This document shows positions 26,094 through 35,408 of a stretch of DNA of 49,225 nt, piece after piece. The stretch is from Corynebacterium sputi DSM 45148 (GTDB lineage: Bacteria > Actinomycetota > Actinomycetes > Mycobacteriales > Mycobacteriaceae). The notes beneath the pieces were generated by a model. The model made no database searches. It was not told where the DNA came from and saw only the letters and a program-made list of their open reading frames with translations. The stretch is taken from contig NZ_ATYV01000023.1 in assembly GCF_000427865.1 (NCBI RefSeq), positions 177 through 49,401 of the forward strand, given 5' to 3'. Numbering within the stretch: the first letter of the stretch is position 1; each line of letters starts with the position of its first letter. The translations under genes and the position numbers were made by a program.

Positions 26094-26750
26094 TTACCAG
26101 CCTCGCTCGCGCCACTCAGGCAGGTTGGGGCGCTCGGCGCCGACTGTAGTGTCCGCGCCGTGCCCCGGGTGCACGACGGCGGAGCCGTCGAAAGTATCAA
26201 AGATACGCTTCTCGACGTCTCCGAGCAGCACCCCGAAATCCTCTTCACTCCACGTCTTCCCCACACCCCCTGGGAACAGGCTGTCGCCAACGAATAGGTG
26301 CGCTGGGTCTGAGGAGTCTGTGTCCAGCACGACGGCGAGGCCGCCCTTGGTGTGCCCGCGCAGGATGATGCAGGGCAGCGACAGACCTTGGAACTCGATG
26401 GTGTCGCCCTGGTCGAGGGCACGGTCAGCCTTGGCGGGGATATCCGGCGCGTCAAGGGCGCTGGTGATGTGTGTGGCGCCGGTGCGTTCGAGCACCTCGC
26501 CAAGTGCCTGAACGTGGTCTGCGTGGGAGTGGGTTGTCACCACGTGGGTTAGCTCGGCACCAGCATTTTCCACCATGGCGAGGAGATGATCGGCGTTGTC
26601 GGAGGCGTCGATAAGCAATGCTTTTCCGTCCTTCACCAGGAGGTAGCAGTTATTCGACATGTCTCCGACAGAGGTCTTGTAGACCGTCACGTCGCCATTG
26701 CTAATGGACTGGATCTCATCTCGGGCGGGGTCTCCGTTGTAGTTGCTCAT
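26094..26750 (-). CDS. metallo-beta-lactamase-fold hydrolase
   Basis: A 218-residue MBL-fold hydrolase similar to glyoxalase II-like proteins. The zinc motif THSHADH is at about residues 72-78; further ligands are His in RGHTKGG, Asp in VGDSLFPGG and His in HPGHG. It likely cleaves thioesters or other esters; the substrate is not known. The ATG at 26750 is 6 nt after a TACCCT -10 box on the minus strand (26762-26757), so the mRNA is probably leaderless. It is divergent from uvrA and leads an operon with the HelR-like gene. The same MBL-uvrA arrangement occurs in C. glutamicum. Confidence 0.9.
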   Translation of the reverse strand: MSNYNGDPARDEIQSISNGDVTVYKTSVGDMSNNCYLLVKDGKALLIDASDNADHLLAMVENAGAELTHVVTTHSHADHVQALGEVLERTGATHITSALDAPDIPAKADRALDQGDTIEFQGLSLPCIILRGHTKGGLAVVLDTDSSDPAHLFVGDSLFPGGVGKTWSEEDFGVLLGDVEKRIFDTFDGSAVVHPGHGADTTVGAERPNLPEWRERGW

Positions 26751-26806
26751 GGGTCAAGGGTACGGATGGCAGTGACCGGAGGTGGTCGTCCAATACCCCG
26801 AACTAG

Positions 26807-26823
26807 TCGAACAGATGTACAAT
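26807..26823 (+). promoter_or_regulatory. LexA box overlapping the uvrA -10 box
   Basis: TCGAACAGATGTACAA (26807-26822) matches 12 of 14 fixed positions of the actinobacterial SOS box TCGAAMANNTGTTCGA. It overlaps TACAAT (26818-26823), a good -10 box. Bound LexA would block RNA polymerase, so uvrA should be induced by DNA damage, as known in related species. Confidence 0.75.
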
Positions 26824-26860
26824 CGCTGGCTGTACACACTTCGATCAGGAAGGTAGCGCC

Positions 26861-29710
26861 TTGGCTGAACGCCTCGTCGTCCGTGGCGCCCGTGAGCACA
26901 ACCTCAAGGGCGTCGACATTGACCTGCCTCGTGAACGGTTCATCGTGTTCACGGGCCTATCCGGTTCCGGAAAGTCCTCACTGGCCTTCGACACGATCTT
27001 CGCGGAAGGGCAGCGGCGATACGTCGAATCGCTGTCGTCGTATGCCCGTATGTTCCTCGGCCAGATGCAGAAGCCCGAGGTCGAGCTGATTGAGGGCCTG
27101 TCGCCCGCGGTGTCGATCGACCAGAAGTCGACGAACCGTAACCCCCGGTCGACGGTCGGCACCATCACCGAGGTCTATGACTACTTGCGTCTGCTGTTTG
27201 CTCGCACGGGTACTCCGCACTGCCCGGAATGTGGCGAGGTCATCTCCTCACAGACGCCGCAGCAGATCGTGGACCAGGTCTTGGAACTGCCGGAGCGGAC
27301 GAAGTTCCAGGTGCTCGCGCCGGTTGTTCGTACTCGCAAGGGTGAATTCGTGGATCTCTTCGAGGATCTGGCGGCGACTGGTTTTGCGCGTGTTGTCGTT
27401 GATGGAGAGGTCTACCGTCTGACCGAGCCCCCGAAGCTGGAAAAGCAGGTCAAGCACAACATTGATGTGGTGGTTGACCGTCTGCAGGTGAAAGCCTCGC
27501 AGAAGCAGCGCCTCACTGACTCCGTTGAAACGGCTCTGAAGCTAGCCAACGGAATCGTGGTGTTGGATTGCATAGACCTGGAGGACTCGGATCCGAACCG
27601 CTACATGCGATTCTCGGAGAAGATGGCGTGCCCGAATGGGCATCGCATCAGCGTCGATGAGCTGGAGCCGCGCTCCTTCTCCTTTAACTCTCCGTATGGC
27701 GCCTGCCCGGACTGTGACGGCTTGGGTAATCGCCTGGAAGTCGACCCGGACCTGGTGGTTCCGGATCCGTCGGCGCCAGCAGTCTCAGCGATGGCCCCGT
27801 GGGCGACGACCCACAACGCGAAGTACTTCGAGCGCCTCATCGAGAGTCTGGCGGGGGAGATGGGCTTTGACGCCGATGCTCCCTTCGAGAGCCTCAAGGC
27901 AAACCAAAAGAAAGCCCTGCTGCAGGGCTCCAAGACGAAGGTGCACGTCAAGTACAAGAACCGCTTTGGTCGGCAGCGTACATACAACGCCGCTTTCGAG
28001 GGTGTTATGCCGTACCTGCACCGCAAACTGGAGTGGGCGGAGAGTGACTCTCAGAAGGAGCGCGTCCGTGGGTACATGCGTGAGGTTCCGTGCCCCAGCT
28101 GTAATGGCACCCGGCTGAAGCCAGAGATCCTCTCGGTGACGCTAGCTTCGACAGGCCACGGAGAACTGTCCATCGCGGGGCTCTCGGCATTGTCGGTGGC
28201 AGAAGCCTCGACCTTCCTCGACGATCTCAGCCTCGGCAAGCGTGAAGAGATGATCGCCGGGCGAGTTCTGCGTGAGGTTCAAGCGCGACTTCGATTCCTA
28301 CTGGATGTCGGCCTGGATTACCTGTCGCTTTCCCGCTCGGCTGGAACTCTCTCAGGCGGTGAGGCGCAGCGAATCCGCCTGGCGACGCAGATCGGTTCAG
28401 GTCTGGCCGGCGTCCTCTATGTTCTGGATGAGCCGTCGATCGGGCTGCACCAGCGCGACAACCATCGCCTGATTGGCACGCTGAAGAAGCTGCGCGACCT
28501 TGGCAACACCCTCATCGTTGTCGAGCACGACGAGGACACCATCCGCGAGGCGGACTGGCTTGTCGATATTGGTCCCCGCGCCGGCGAGTATGGCGGCGAG
28601 ATCGTTTACCAGGGTGAGCCGCAGGGCGTCCTGGAAGCAGAGGGATCGATCACTGGTGCGTACTTGTCGGGTCGTCGGTCCCTGGCGGTGCCGGAGAAGC
28701 GTCGCTCGGTCGACTTTGAACGCATGGTTACCGTCGTAGGTGCTCGGGAGAACAACCTCAAGGACGTGACAGTCGATTTCCCGCTTGGTGTCCTGACTGC
28801 GGTGACGGGTGTGTCCGGTTCTGGTAAGTCGACACTGGTCAATGAGATCTTGGCGAAGGTCATGTCCAATGAGCTCAATGGCTCGCGCCAGGTGCCAGGG
28901 CGACACCGCAGGGTTGAAGGACTCGATCAGCTCGACAAGCTCGTCCAGGTGGATCAGTCACCGATCGGCCGCACCCCGCGCTCGAACCCGGCGACGTACA
29001 CCGGAGTGTTCGACAAGGTCCGAAACCTCTTCGCTGAAACGCAGGAGGCAAAGGTCCGCGGCTACAAGGCCGGCCGGTTTAGCTTCAACATCAAGGGCGG
29101 TCGGTGTGAGGCCTGCAAGGGTGACGGCACGATCAAGATCGAGATGAACTTCCTGCCGGATGTGTACGTCCCGTGCGAGGTCTGCCACGGAGCTCGCTAC
29201 AACCGCGAGACCCTCGAGGTGACCTACAAGGGCAAGAACATCTCCGAGGTGCTCCACATGCCAATCTCGGAGGCAGCAGAGTTTTTCGAGCCGATCACTT
29301 CGATCGCGAGGTACCTCAACACCCTCGTCGATGTCGGGCTTGGTTATGTCCGACTCGGCCAGTCAGCGACGACTCTGTCCGGTGGTGAGGCGCAGCGCGT
29401 GAAGCTCGCATCAGAACTGCAGAAGCGCTCCAATGGTCGGACCTTCTACATCCTCGACGAGCCGACCACAGGTCTGCATTTCGAGGACGTGCGCAAGCTC
29501 ATGCTGGTCCTGCAGGGACTGGTCGACAAGGGCAATTCGATCATCGTCATCGAGCACAACCTCGATGTGATTAAGGCTGCCGACTGGGTCATCGACATGG
29601 GCCCGGAGGGCGGTGCTGCCGGTGGCACCGTCGTCACTCAGGGAACTCCCGAGGACGTTGCGGCATCCTCCGCCAGCCACACCGGCTCCTTCCTGAAGGA
29701 AATGCTCTAG
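26861..29710 (+). CDS. uvrA: excinuclease ABC subunit A
   Basis: A 949-residue dimeric damage sensor of nucleotide excision repair with two ABC ATPase modules. Walker A motifs: GLSGSGKSS (about 32) and GVSGSGKST (about 649). Signatures: [11 protein letters not shown] (about 497) and [11 protein letters not shown] (about 839). Zinc-binding cysteines: CPEC near 120, CPNG...CPDCDG near 256-290, and CEACKG...CEVCHG near 749-775. The start is TTG 26861, preceded by AGGAAGG 7 nt upstream; no ATG fits the conserved N-terminus [14 protein letters not shown]. Its stop codon shares bases with the stop of the convergent DUF2339 gene. Confidence 0.98.
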   Translation: MAERLVVRGAREHNLKGVDIDLPRERFIVFTGLSGSGKSSLAFDTIFAEGQRRYVESLSSYARMFLGQMQKPEVELIEGLSPAVSIDQKSTNRNPRSTVGTITEVYDYLRLLFARTGTPHCPECGEVISSQTPQQIVDQVLELPERTKFQVLAPVVRTRKGEFVDLFEDLAATGFARVVVDGEVYRLTEPPKLEKQVKHNIDVVVDRLQVKASQKQRLTDSVETALKLANGIVVLDCIDLEDSDPNRYMRFSEKMACPNGHRISVDELEPRSFSFNSPYGACPDCDGLGNRLEVDPDLVVPDPSAPAVSAMAPWATTHNAKYFERLIESLAGEMGFDADAPFESLKANQKKALLQGSKTKVHVKYKNRFGRQRTYNAAFEGVMPYLHRKLEWAESDSQKERVRGYMREVPCPSCNGTRLKPEILSVTLASTGHGELSIAGLSALSVAEASTFLDDLSLGKREEMIAGRVLREVQARLRFLLDVGLDYLSLSRSAGTLSGGEAQRIRLATQIGSGLAGVLYVLDEPSIGLHQRDNHRLIGTLKKLRDLGNTLIVVEHDEDTIREADWLVDIGPRAGEYGGEIVYQGEPQGVLEAEGSITGAYLSGRRSLAVPEKRRSVDFERMVTVVGARENNLKDVTVDFPLGVLTAVTGVSGSGKSTLVNEILAKVMSNELNGSRQVPGRHRRVEGLDQLDKLVQVDQSPIGRTPRSNPATYTGVFDKVRNLFAETQEAKVRGYKAGRFSFNIKGGRCEACKGDGTIKIEMNFLPDVYVPCEVCHGARYNRETLEVTYKGKNISEVLHMPISEAAEFFEPITSIARYLNTLVDVGLGYVRLGQSATTLSGGEAQRVKLASELQKRSNGRTFYILDEPTTGLHFEDVRKLMLVLQGLVDKGNSIIVIEHNLDVIKAADWVIDMGPEGGAAGGTVVTQGTPEDVAASSASHTGSFLKEML

Positions 29711-31701
29711 CCCTTCGTAGAGGGGCCCTCGGCCCCCGTGGGTGCAGACCAATCATGGTGGTCTGACACCGGCGGGGGCTTCGGTGTCTCCTGCGGTCCT
29801 CGATCTCGCCTAGACCGCAGGATTGCCATTGTCAGTAGCAGCAGACCGCAGGCGATGAAAACGATCACTCGGAGAACTCCTCCCACCGCACTGAGATCGA
29901 AAAACACCAGCTTCACGACGGCAACTGCCGCAATCAGCACCGCACCACCAGTGTTCGCCGAATCATCCTCGTCAGAGGGTCGGAGTAACAGGATGGCCGC
30001 CGCGAGCATCCAACCGATGCTCACCAAGATGTGTCCGAGAGCGAAGGGTCCGCCCAAAGTCAGGACCAAGAGGACAATCGGAGCAGAGATAGTCAACAGC
30101 CCGATCAGGCCGATGACCTTCCGGAACTGGTCGTCCAGCGGAGGGCCCGTCTGGGTGGCCAAGACGATCAGCGCGCCATTGCCGAGGATCAGGAACAGCG
30201 CAGCTGGAAGGTCCTCCGCCATATTCATCGTGTAGGTCGTCCAGAGCTCGACGCGGGTGATGTTGTCACTAAGGATGTAGGGAATAGCTTCCGCAATCGC
30301 TAGGTGACCTGCGATGAACCACGCGGGGAGTATTGGGACGAGGAACTCATGGCGCCACATGACCATGAGCACTGCCACGATCGCGAATCCCGCGGTGACC
30401 GGTGCCTTCCACAGCGAATTGGGATCGTTGACTGCGAGGATGAGAAGGGGAATAGCTGCAGAGATCATGCCGGCCTGGGCGACACGTCTCGCGAATGTCA
30501 CTGTGATGGAGCCGGTGTGTGAGCGGTAATGCAGATACAAGCCCATCGAGCCTGCCCAAAGGCTGAACGCGGCTCCGACTAGACCCGACCACGGGTACAA
30601 GTTCCAGATGGCGATGACTGGGCCGGTGAATCCCGCCAGGATGATGGCGATGGCAGTCTGCCCGGCACCTGCGTTGTGCTGATAGGTCAGCGCGAGGACA
30701 CCGGCTGAACCGATGATGAGCGCTGCAACGATCAGGCCACCGTCAGTGTTTCCTGGATTGGCCATCAGCATGATGAGGGCCATGAACAAGGTGGCCGCGG
30801 TCGCGGTGATGGAGACTCGGAGGTCGGGGCGGGGGAACCACGAAATGGACGTCGCAAAGCCGATCAAGACTGCGGCAGCGAGTGTCCACGTAATGGTCTC
30901 GTCCAACTCATAGGAGACAAGAACTCCGATGATGGTCGAAGCGCCAACCAATAGCGTCAGGGTCCGGAGCTGCCACATACTTCCGGCAGCCAGTCCACCA
31001 GCGCCGACGGCGATGATGAGGAGTGTGCCGACCCAGACCGGCCACCATTCCAGTGACCCAGACACATAGGACGTGGTGATGTGCGCAGTGACAACGCCGG
31101 TGATCATCAAAGCCGATGCGCCGGCTCCATTGTTCAGTTTGCGGTGGACTAGAACGGCGCTGCCGACCAGAATTGCGCCGAGCAGGTACGCCAGAGTCAC
31201 CTGCGCGACGATCCCTAAGAGACCACGCTGAATCGCCAGGGCCACGAGAAAGATGACGCCGGCGATGGTGATCAAGGCTCCGACTGAGGCGAACACTCGA
31301 GTCGTCTTATTCGTGTCTTTCCACCAAGGCTCATGTGGAGGCAGGGGGCTGGGCGGTGGCTGAACTCCTTGCGGGACGAACCTTTGCTGAGGGGGCGCTG
31401 GTTGCTGCGGCGGGAAAGGCCGAGGAGGGTAGGGCTGCTGCGGACCTGGTGGCTGTCCGTACTGCATCTGCGGCGGAGTCGGTTGTCCGTAACGCACCAT
31501 GGGGTGAACTGGTGGCTGTGCTGAAGGCTGCGCTGTGGCAGTGGGCTCTGCGTGGTGAGGAATTGGCTCGGAGTCAGGGGAGTCCGTGGCGGAGAGATCC
31601 CGACGGAGGTCGCCGGCGACCTTGGACAACCTGGCAGAGGCACGCTCGAAATCTGCCAGTGCCTCAATAAACAACTGGTGACGATCCGGTTCTGCGCTCA
31701 T
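29707..31701 (-). CDS. DUF2339 polytopic membrane protein with Pro/Gln-rich N-terminus
   Basis: A 664-residue membrane protein. Residues 1-45 are helical and charged, about 55-125 form a Pro/Gln-rich low-complexity stretch (repeats of QPP, QYGQPP, PPQQ), and about 135-640 contain roughly 15 or more hydrophobic segments, as in DUF2339. The function is unknown; the family is often compared with cell-envelope proteins. The ATG at 31701 is 6 nt after a TAAAGT -10 box on the minus strand (31713-31708), suggesting a leaderless message. It is convergent with uvrA and divergent from infC. No terminator separates it from uvrA. Confidence 0.85.
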   Translation of the reverse strand: MSAEPDRHQLFIEALADFERASARLSKVAGDLRRDLSATDSPDSEPIPHHAEPTATAQPSAQPPVHPMVRYGQPTPPQMQYGQPPGPQQPYPPRPFPPQQPAPPQQRFVPQGVQPPPSPLPPHEPWWKDTNKTTRVFASVGALITIAGVIFLVALAIQRGLLGIVAQVTLAYLLGAILVGSAVLVHRKLNNGAGASALMITGVVTAHITTSYVSGSLEWWPVWVGTLLIIAVGAGGLAAGSMWQLRTLTLLVGASTIIGVLVSYELDETITWTLAAAVLIGFATSISWFPRPDLRVSITATAATLFMALIMLMANPGNTDGGLIVAALIIGSAGVLALTYQHNAGAGQTAIAIILAGFTGPVIAIWNLYPWSGLVGAAFSLWAGSMGLYLHYRSHTGSITVTFARRVAQAGMISAAIPLLILAVNDPNSLWKAPVTAGFAIVAVLMVMWRHEFLVPILPAWFIAGHLAIAEAIPYILSDNITRVELWTTYTMNMAEDLPAALFLILGNGALIVLATQTGPPLDDQFRKVIGLIGLLTISAPIVLLVLTLGGPFALGHILVSIGWMLAAAILLLRPSDEDDSANTGGAVLIAAVAVVKLVFFDLSAVGGVLRVIVFIACGLLLLTMAILRSRRDRGPQETPKPPPVSDHHDWSAPTGAEGPSTKG

Positions 31702-31796
31702 GATTCGACTTTAAGTCTGTTTGCCCCGAATAGCTCCCCACGTCCGGGCTGTTTGTGGAAAACTCCGAGACTGGGGACAACAGTCGCGCTGGCCGA

Positions 31797-31826
31797 TTGG
31801 GCACTGGGGGAGACCTGTGTTAGTGT
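31797..31826 (+). promoter_or_regulatory. infC operon promoter
   Basis: TTGGGC (31797-31802), an 18-bp spacer and TAGTGT (31821-31826) predict transcription from about 31833. The -10 box is the same as that of rpsA. The leader would be about 283 nt. Confidence 0.5.
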
Positions 31827-31833
31827 TTTCTCA

Positions 31834-32115
31834 CGACCGCCGGTCGAGTTTATTTTTGTGCGCATTTCGCGGGCAGGAATCCTTGACACGGCAGCGAAGA
31901 GGATGGAAGTCCCACCTAGGGAGCGCCGAAGAATCATGGTTGCGACCGGGTACCACAATAGTGGTGGCAGTCGCCCAGTCCGCGGAATTAGTTCTGTGGG
32001 CGATGCGCAGCCGACGTAAGTCGGATCCTGCGCCGTGGCACGCACCTTGGTGGGTCTTCCTTTTCTCCGCTCCGGCGGTTCGGACGAAGTTTATTTTTTC
32101 GACATAGGAGGCCAC
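31834..32115 (+). promoter_or_regulatory. long structured leader of infC-rpmI-rplT
   Basis: No gene is visible between 31702 and 32115. The transcribed part folds repeatedly. (1) CGACC/GGTCG (31834-31846) is followed by TTTATTTTT, like a small terminator. (2) 31942-31974: outer stem GCGAC/GTCGC, internal loop, inner stem ACCAC/GTGGT, loop AATA. (3) 32005-32033: GCGCAG/CTGCGC plus CCGAC/GTCGG with a GTAA tetraloop and a 3-nt ATC bulge. (4) TCCG/CGGA (32071-32084) is followed by a second TTTATTTTTT tract just before the ribosome binding site. Such leaders in other phyla are controlled by L20 or IF3. No known RNA family was confirmed. Confidence 0.6.
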
Positions 32116-32637
32116 ATCAGCGCTGAAGCTCGCATTAACGAGCGTATCCGAGTTCCCGAGGTCCGTTTGGTCGGCCCCGGCGGTGAGCAGGTGGGAATCG
32201 TCCGTACGGACGAAGCCCGCAAGATCGCATTCGAGGCCGATCTCGACCTGGTTGAGGTCGCACCCAACGCCAAGCCGCCGGTGTGCAAGATCATGGACTA
32301 CGGAAAGTTCAAGTACGAGCAGGCCCAAAAGGCCCGTGAGTCACGCAAGAACCAGCAGCAGACCGTGGTGAAGGAACAGAAGTTCCGTCCCAAGATCGAT
32401 GATCACGACTACGAGACGAAGAAGAACAACGTCGTCCGTTTCCTGGACAAGGGAGCCAAGGTCAAGGTCACCATCATGTTCCGTGGACGTGAGCAGTCTC
32501 GTCCGGAGCTCGGTTTCCGCCTCCTCGAGCGTCTCTCTCAGGATGTCGCCGAGCACGGCACGGTGGAAACCCGCGCCAAGCAGGACGGTCGCAACATGAC
32601 GATGGTCCTGGCCCCTGTTCGCAAGGGCAAGAAGTAA
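32116..32637 (+). CDS. infC: translation initiation factor IF-3, ATC start
   Basis: A 173-residue IF-3 with an N-terminal domain (about 1-80, [23 protein letters not shown]), a lysine-rich linker ([23 protein letters not shown]) and a C-terminal domain (about 90-173, [16 protein letters not shown]). No ATG or GTG fits the conserved N-terminus [14 protein letters not shown]. The only good start is ATC at 32116-32118, 4 nt after a perfect AGGAGG (32106-32111). A rare start codon is the family rule, because IF-3 rejects such codons and thereby limits its own synthesis. An upstream ATG-frame extension from 32035 is less likely. It heads the infC-rpmI-rplT operon. Confidence 0.95.
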   Translation: MSAEARINERIRVPEVRLVGPGGEQVGIVRTDEARKIAFEADLDLVEVAPNAKPPVCKIMDYGKFKYEQAQKARESRKNQQQTVVKEQKFRPKIDDHDYETKKNNVVRFLDKGAKVKVTIMFRGREQSRPELGFRLLERLSQDVAEHGTVETRAKQDGRNMTMVLAPVRKGKK

Positions 32638-32672
32638 GAACGCCCGAACATAACAAGAAGGACGTGGAGATA

Positions 32673-32867
32673 ATGAAGCAGAAGACCCACAAGGGTGCCG
32701 CAAAGCGTTTCAAGCAGACCGGCTCCGGCAAGCTCCGTCGCGAGCAGGCCAACCGTAGGCACCTCCTGGAGGGCAAGCCTTCCACCCGCACCCGTCGCCT
32801 GAAGGGTGACACCGAGGTTGCGGCAGCGGACACCAAGCGCGTCAAGCGCATGCTGGGCAAGGCCTAG
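32673..32867 (+). CDS. rpmI: 50S ribosomal protein L35
   Basis: A 64-residue, strongly basic protein with the L35 signature [22 protein letters not shown] at the N-terminus. ATG 32673 has GTGGAG as its binding site; the GTG at 32664 is part of that site and not a likely start. It is 35 nt downstream of infC and 111 nt upstream of rplT, in the conserved infC-rpmI-rplT order. Confidence 0.97.
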   Translation: MKQKTHKGAAKRFKQTGSGKLRREQANRRHLLEGKPSTRTRRLKGDTEVAAADTKRVKRMLGKA

Positions 32868-32876
32868 TCAGAACAG

Positions 32877-32932
32877 GTTTGCCGTAAGGCAACAGTGAAA
32901 TTCCGCGGAACAGAATCACCGGAGAAACGGTG
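32877..32932 (+). promoter_or_regulatory. three consecutive hairpins between rpmI and rplT
   Basis: The gap holds TTGCC-GTAA-GGCAA (32879-32892), the palindrome TTCCGCGGAA (32901-32910) and CACCG-GAGAAA-CGGTG (32917-32932). None is followed by a T-run, so they are not terminators. They may set RNA stability or bind a ribosomal protein. Confidence 0.45.
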
Positions 32933-32978
32933 GCTGTGACTCCGCGTCCAGGAAATCAAGAAGTAAGGAAGTATCACC

Positions 32979-33362
32979 GTGGCACGTGTGAAGCGCTCCG
33001 TTAACGCCAAGAAGAAGCGTCGCGAAGTACTCAACTCCGCAAAGGGCTACCGTGGACAGCGTTCGCGCCTGTACCGCAAGGCCAAGGAGCAGATGCTCCA
33101 CTCGAAGACCTACGAGTTCCGCGATCGTCGCGCCCGTAAGTCCCAGTTCCGTCGTCTGTGGATCACCCGTATCAACGCGGCTGCTCGTCAGAACGACATG
33201 ACCTACAACCGCTTCATCCAGGGCCTGGCTCTGGCTGGCATCGAGGTCGACCGCAAGAACCTGGCCGAGCTGGCCGTCAACGACCAGCAGGCATTCGCTG
33301 CTCTGGTCGCCGCTGCCAAGGCTGCTCTGCCGGAGGATGTCAACGCACCGGCTGCTGCCTAA
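32979..33362 (+). CDS. rplT: 50S ribosomal protein L20
   Basis: A 127-residue early-assembly 50S protein. It shows the highly basic N-terminal extension [36 protein letters not shown] and the globular domain with [20 protein letters not shown]. The start is GTG 32979, preceded by AAGGAAG. In several bacteria L20 represses its own operon by binding the mRNA, which makes the folded infC leader and the rpmI-rplT hairpins candidate targets. No clear terminator follows; the next gene has its own promoter. Confidence 0.98.
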   Translation: MARVKRSVNAKKKRREVLNSAKGYRGQRSRLYRKAKEQMLHSKTYEFRDRRARKSQFRRLWITRINAAARQNDMTYNRFIQGLALAGIEVDRKNLAELAVNDQQAFAALVAAAKAALPEDVNAPAAA

Positions 33363-33415
33363 TCACGGCAACCCTGGTTTTTATCCGGGGAGGTCAGAGG
33401 CGCTACTGTAGCGCC

Positions 33416-34243
33416 ATGGCCAATTCTTCCGAACGATCCGTGGAGTCATTCACCGAAAGGACTCCCCGGATCGTTTCTGCATCTAAACTCCACCGTTCCG
33501 CTGCCCGCCGTAAGCAGGGCAGATTCCTTGTTGAGGGATTTAATTCGGTGGATGCCGCCGTGCGTGCAGGCGCGGTGGAGGAGATCTTCGTGACCGAGGA
33601 CGCCGCCGACCGGTTCCCAGATCTGCTGGATCAGGCAGACATCGAGGGATTCCCGATCTCGTTCGTGACCGACAAGGCCGCGTCATCTCTGGCGGAAACA
33701 GTCACCACCACCGGCCTTTTCGCGGTCTGCCCGCTGGATTCTGTCGACGCAGGCCTCGGCGAGATTCTCGATCGGGTGGATCGGACTCCGGTCTCGGTCA
33801 TCGTCGTCGGCGTAGAGACCTCTGATCCCGGAAACGCGGGAACGATCATCCGGATGGCGGACGCGCTCGGTGCAGCTGGTGTGGTCTTTGCGGGCGATAC
33901 GGTCGACCCGGCGGCGGGCAAGACGGTGCGGTCCTCTGCGGGTTCGATCTTCCACTTGCCAGTGGTCCGAGAGCGTGACGCTGACGTGGTGCTGGATGCC
34001 CTTCGGGAGCGGGGGATCCCGACCCTTGCCACGGCGATGGGCGGCGAGTTGGCGCTTGGGACCGATCCGCTTCCCGACGGCCCCGTCGCGTGGCTCCTCG
34101 GCAACGAAGCACACGGACTTCCGGAGGACATCTTGGCAGGTGCTGACCACAGGGTGTCCATCCCTATTTTCGGTCGGGCGGAGTCGCTGAACCTCGCTAC
34201 TGCGTCAGCGATGTGCCTGTGGGAGTCCGCCCGAGGGCGCTGA
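33416..34243 (+). CDS. SpoU/TrmH-family RNA 2'-O-methyltransferase
   Basis: A 275-residue SPOUT methyltransferase. The N-terminal substrate-binding domain (about 20-105) begins SASKLHRSAARRKQGRFLVEG; the C-terminal knot domain (about 120-275) has the SpoU motifs VETSDPGNAGTIIRMADALG, WLLGNEAHGL and RAESLNLATASA. It transfers methyl groups from S-adenosylmethionine to rRNA or tRNA ribose; the exact target is unknown. The ATG at 33416 is 6 nt after a TACTGT -10 box (33404-33409), so it is probably leaderless. The placement between rplT and pheS is conserved in corynebacteria. Confidence 0.92.
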   Translation: MANSSERSVESFTERTPRIVSASKLHRSAARRKQGRFLVEGFNSVDAAVRAGAVEEIFVTEDAADRFPDLLDQADIEGFPISFVTDKAASSLAETVTTTGLFAVCPLDSVDAGLGEILDRVDRTPVSVIVVGVETSDPGNAGTIIRMADALGAAGVVFAGDTVDPAAGKTVRSSAGSIFHLPVVRERDADVVLDALRERGIPTLATAMGGELALGTDPLPDGPVAWLLGNEAHGLPEDILAGADHRVSIPIFGRAESLNLATASAMCLWESARGR

Positions 34244-34287
34244 CCGCAAGGCGACGTCGTACCCACTATGCTGAGTAGGTCTTATAA

Positions 34288-35364
<1,077 letters not shown>

Positions 35365-35408
35365 CGGCCGTACGACTCACATACCTACTTCAGGAGAAAG
35401 CGCACAGC

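Noticed and set aside
33369..33394. Hairpin CCCTGG/CCGGGG after rplT as a terminator
   Set aside because: The T-run is in the loop, not after the stem, so it does not look like an intrinsic terminator.
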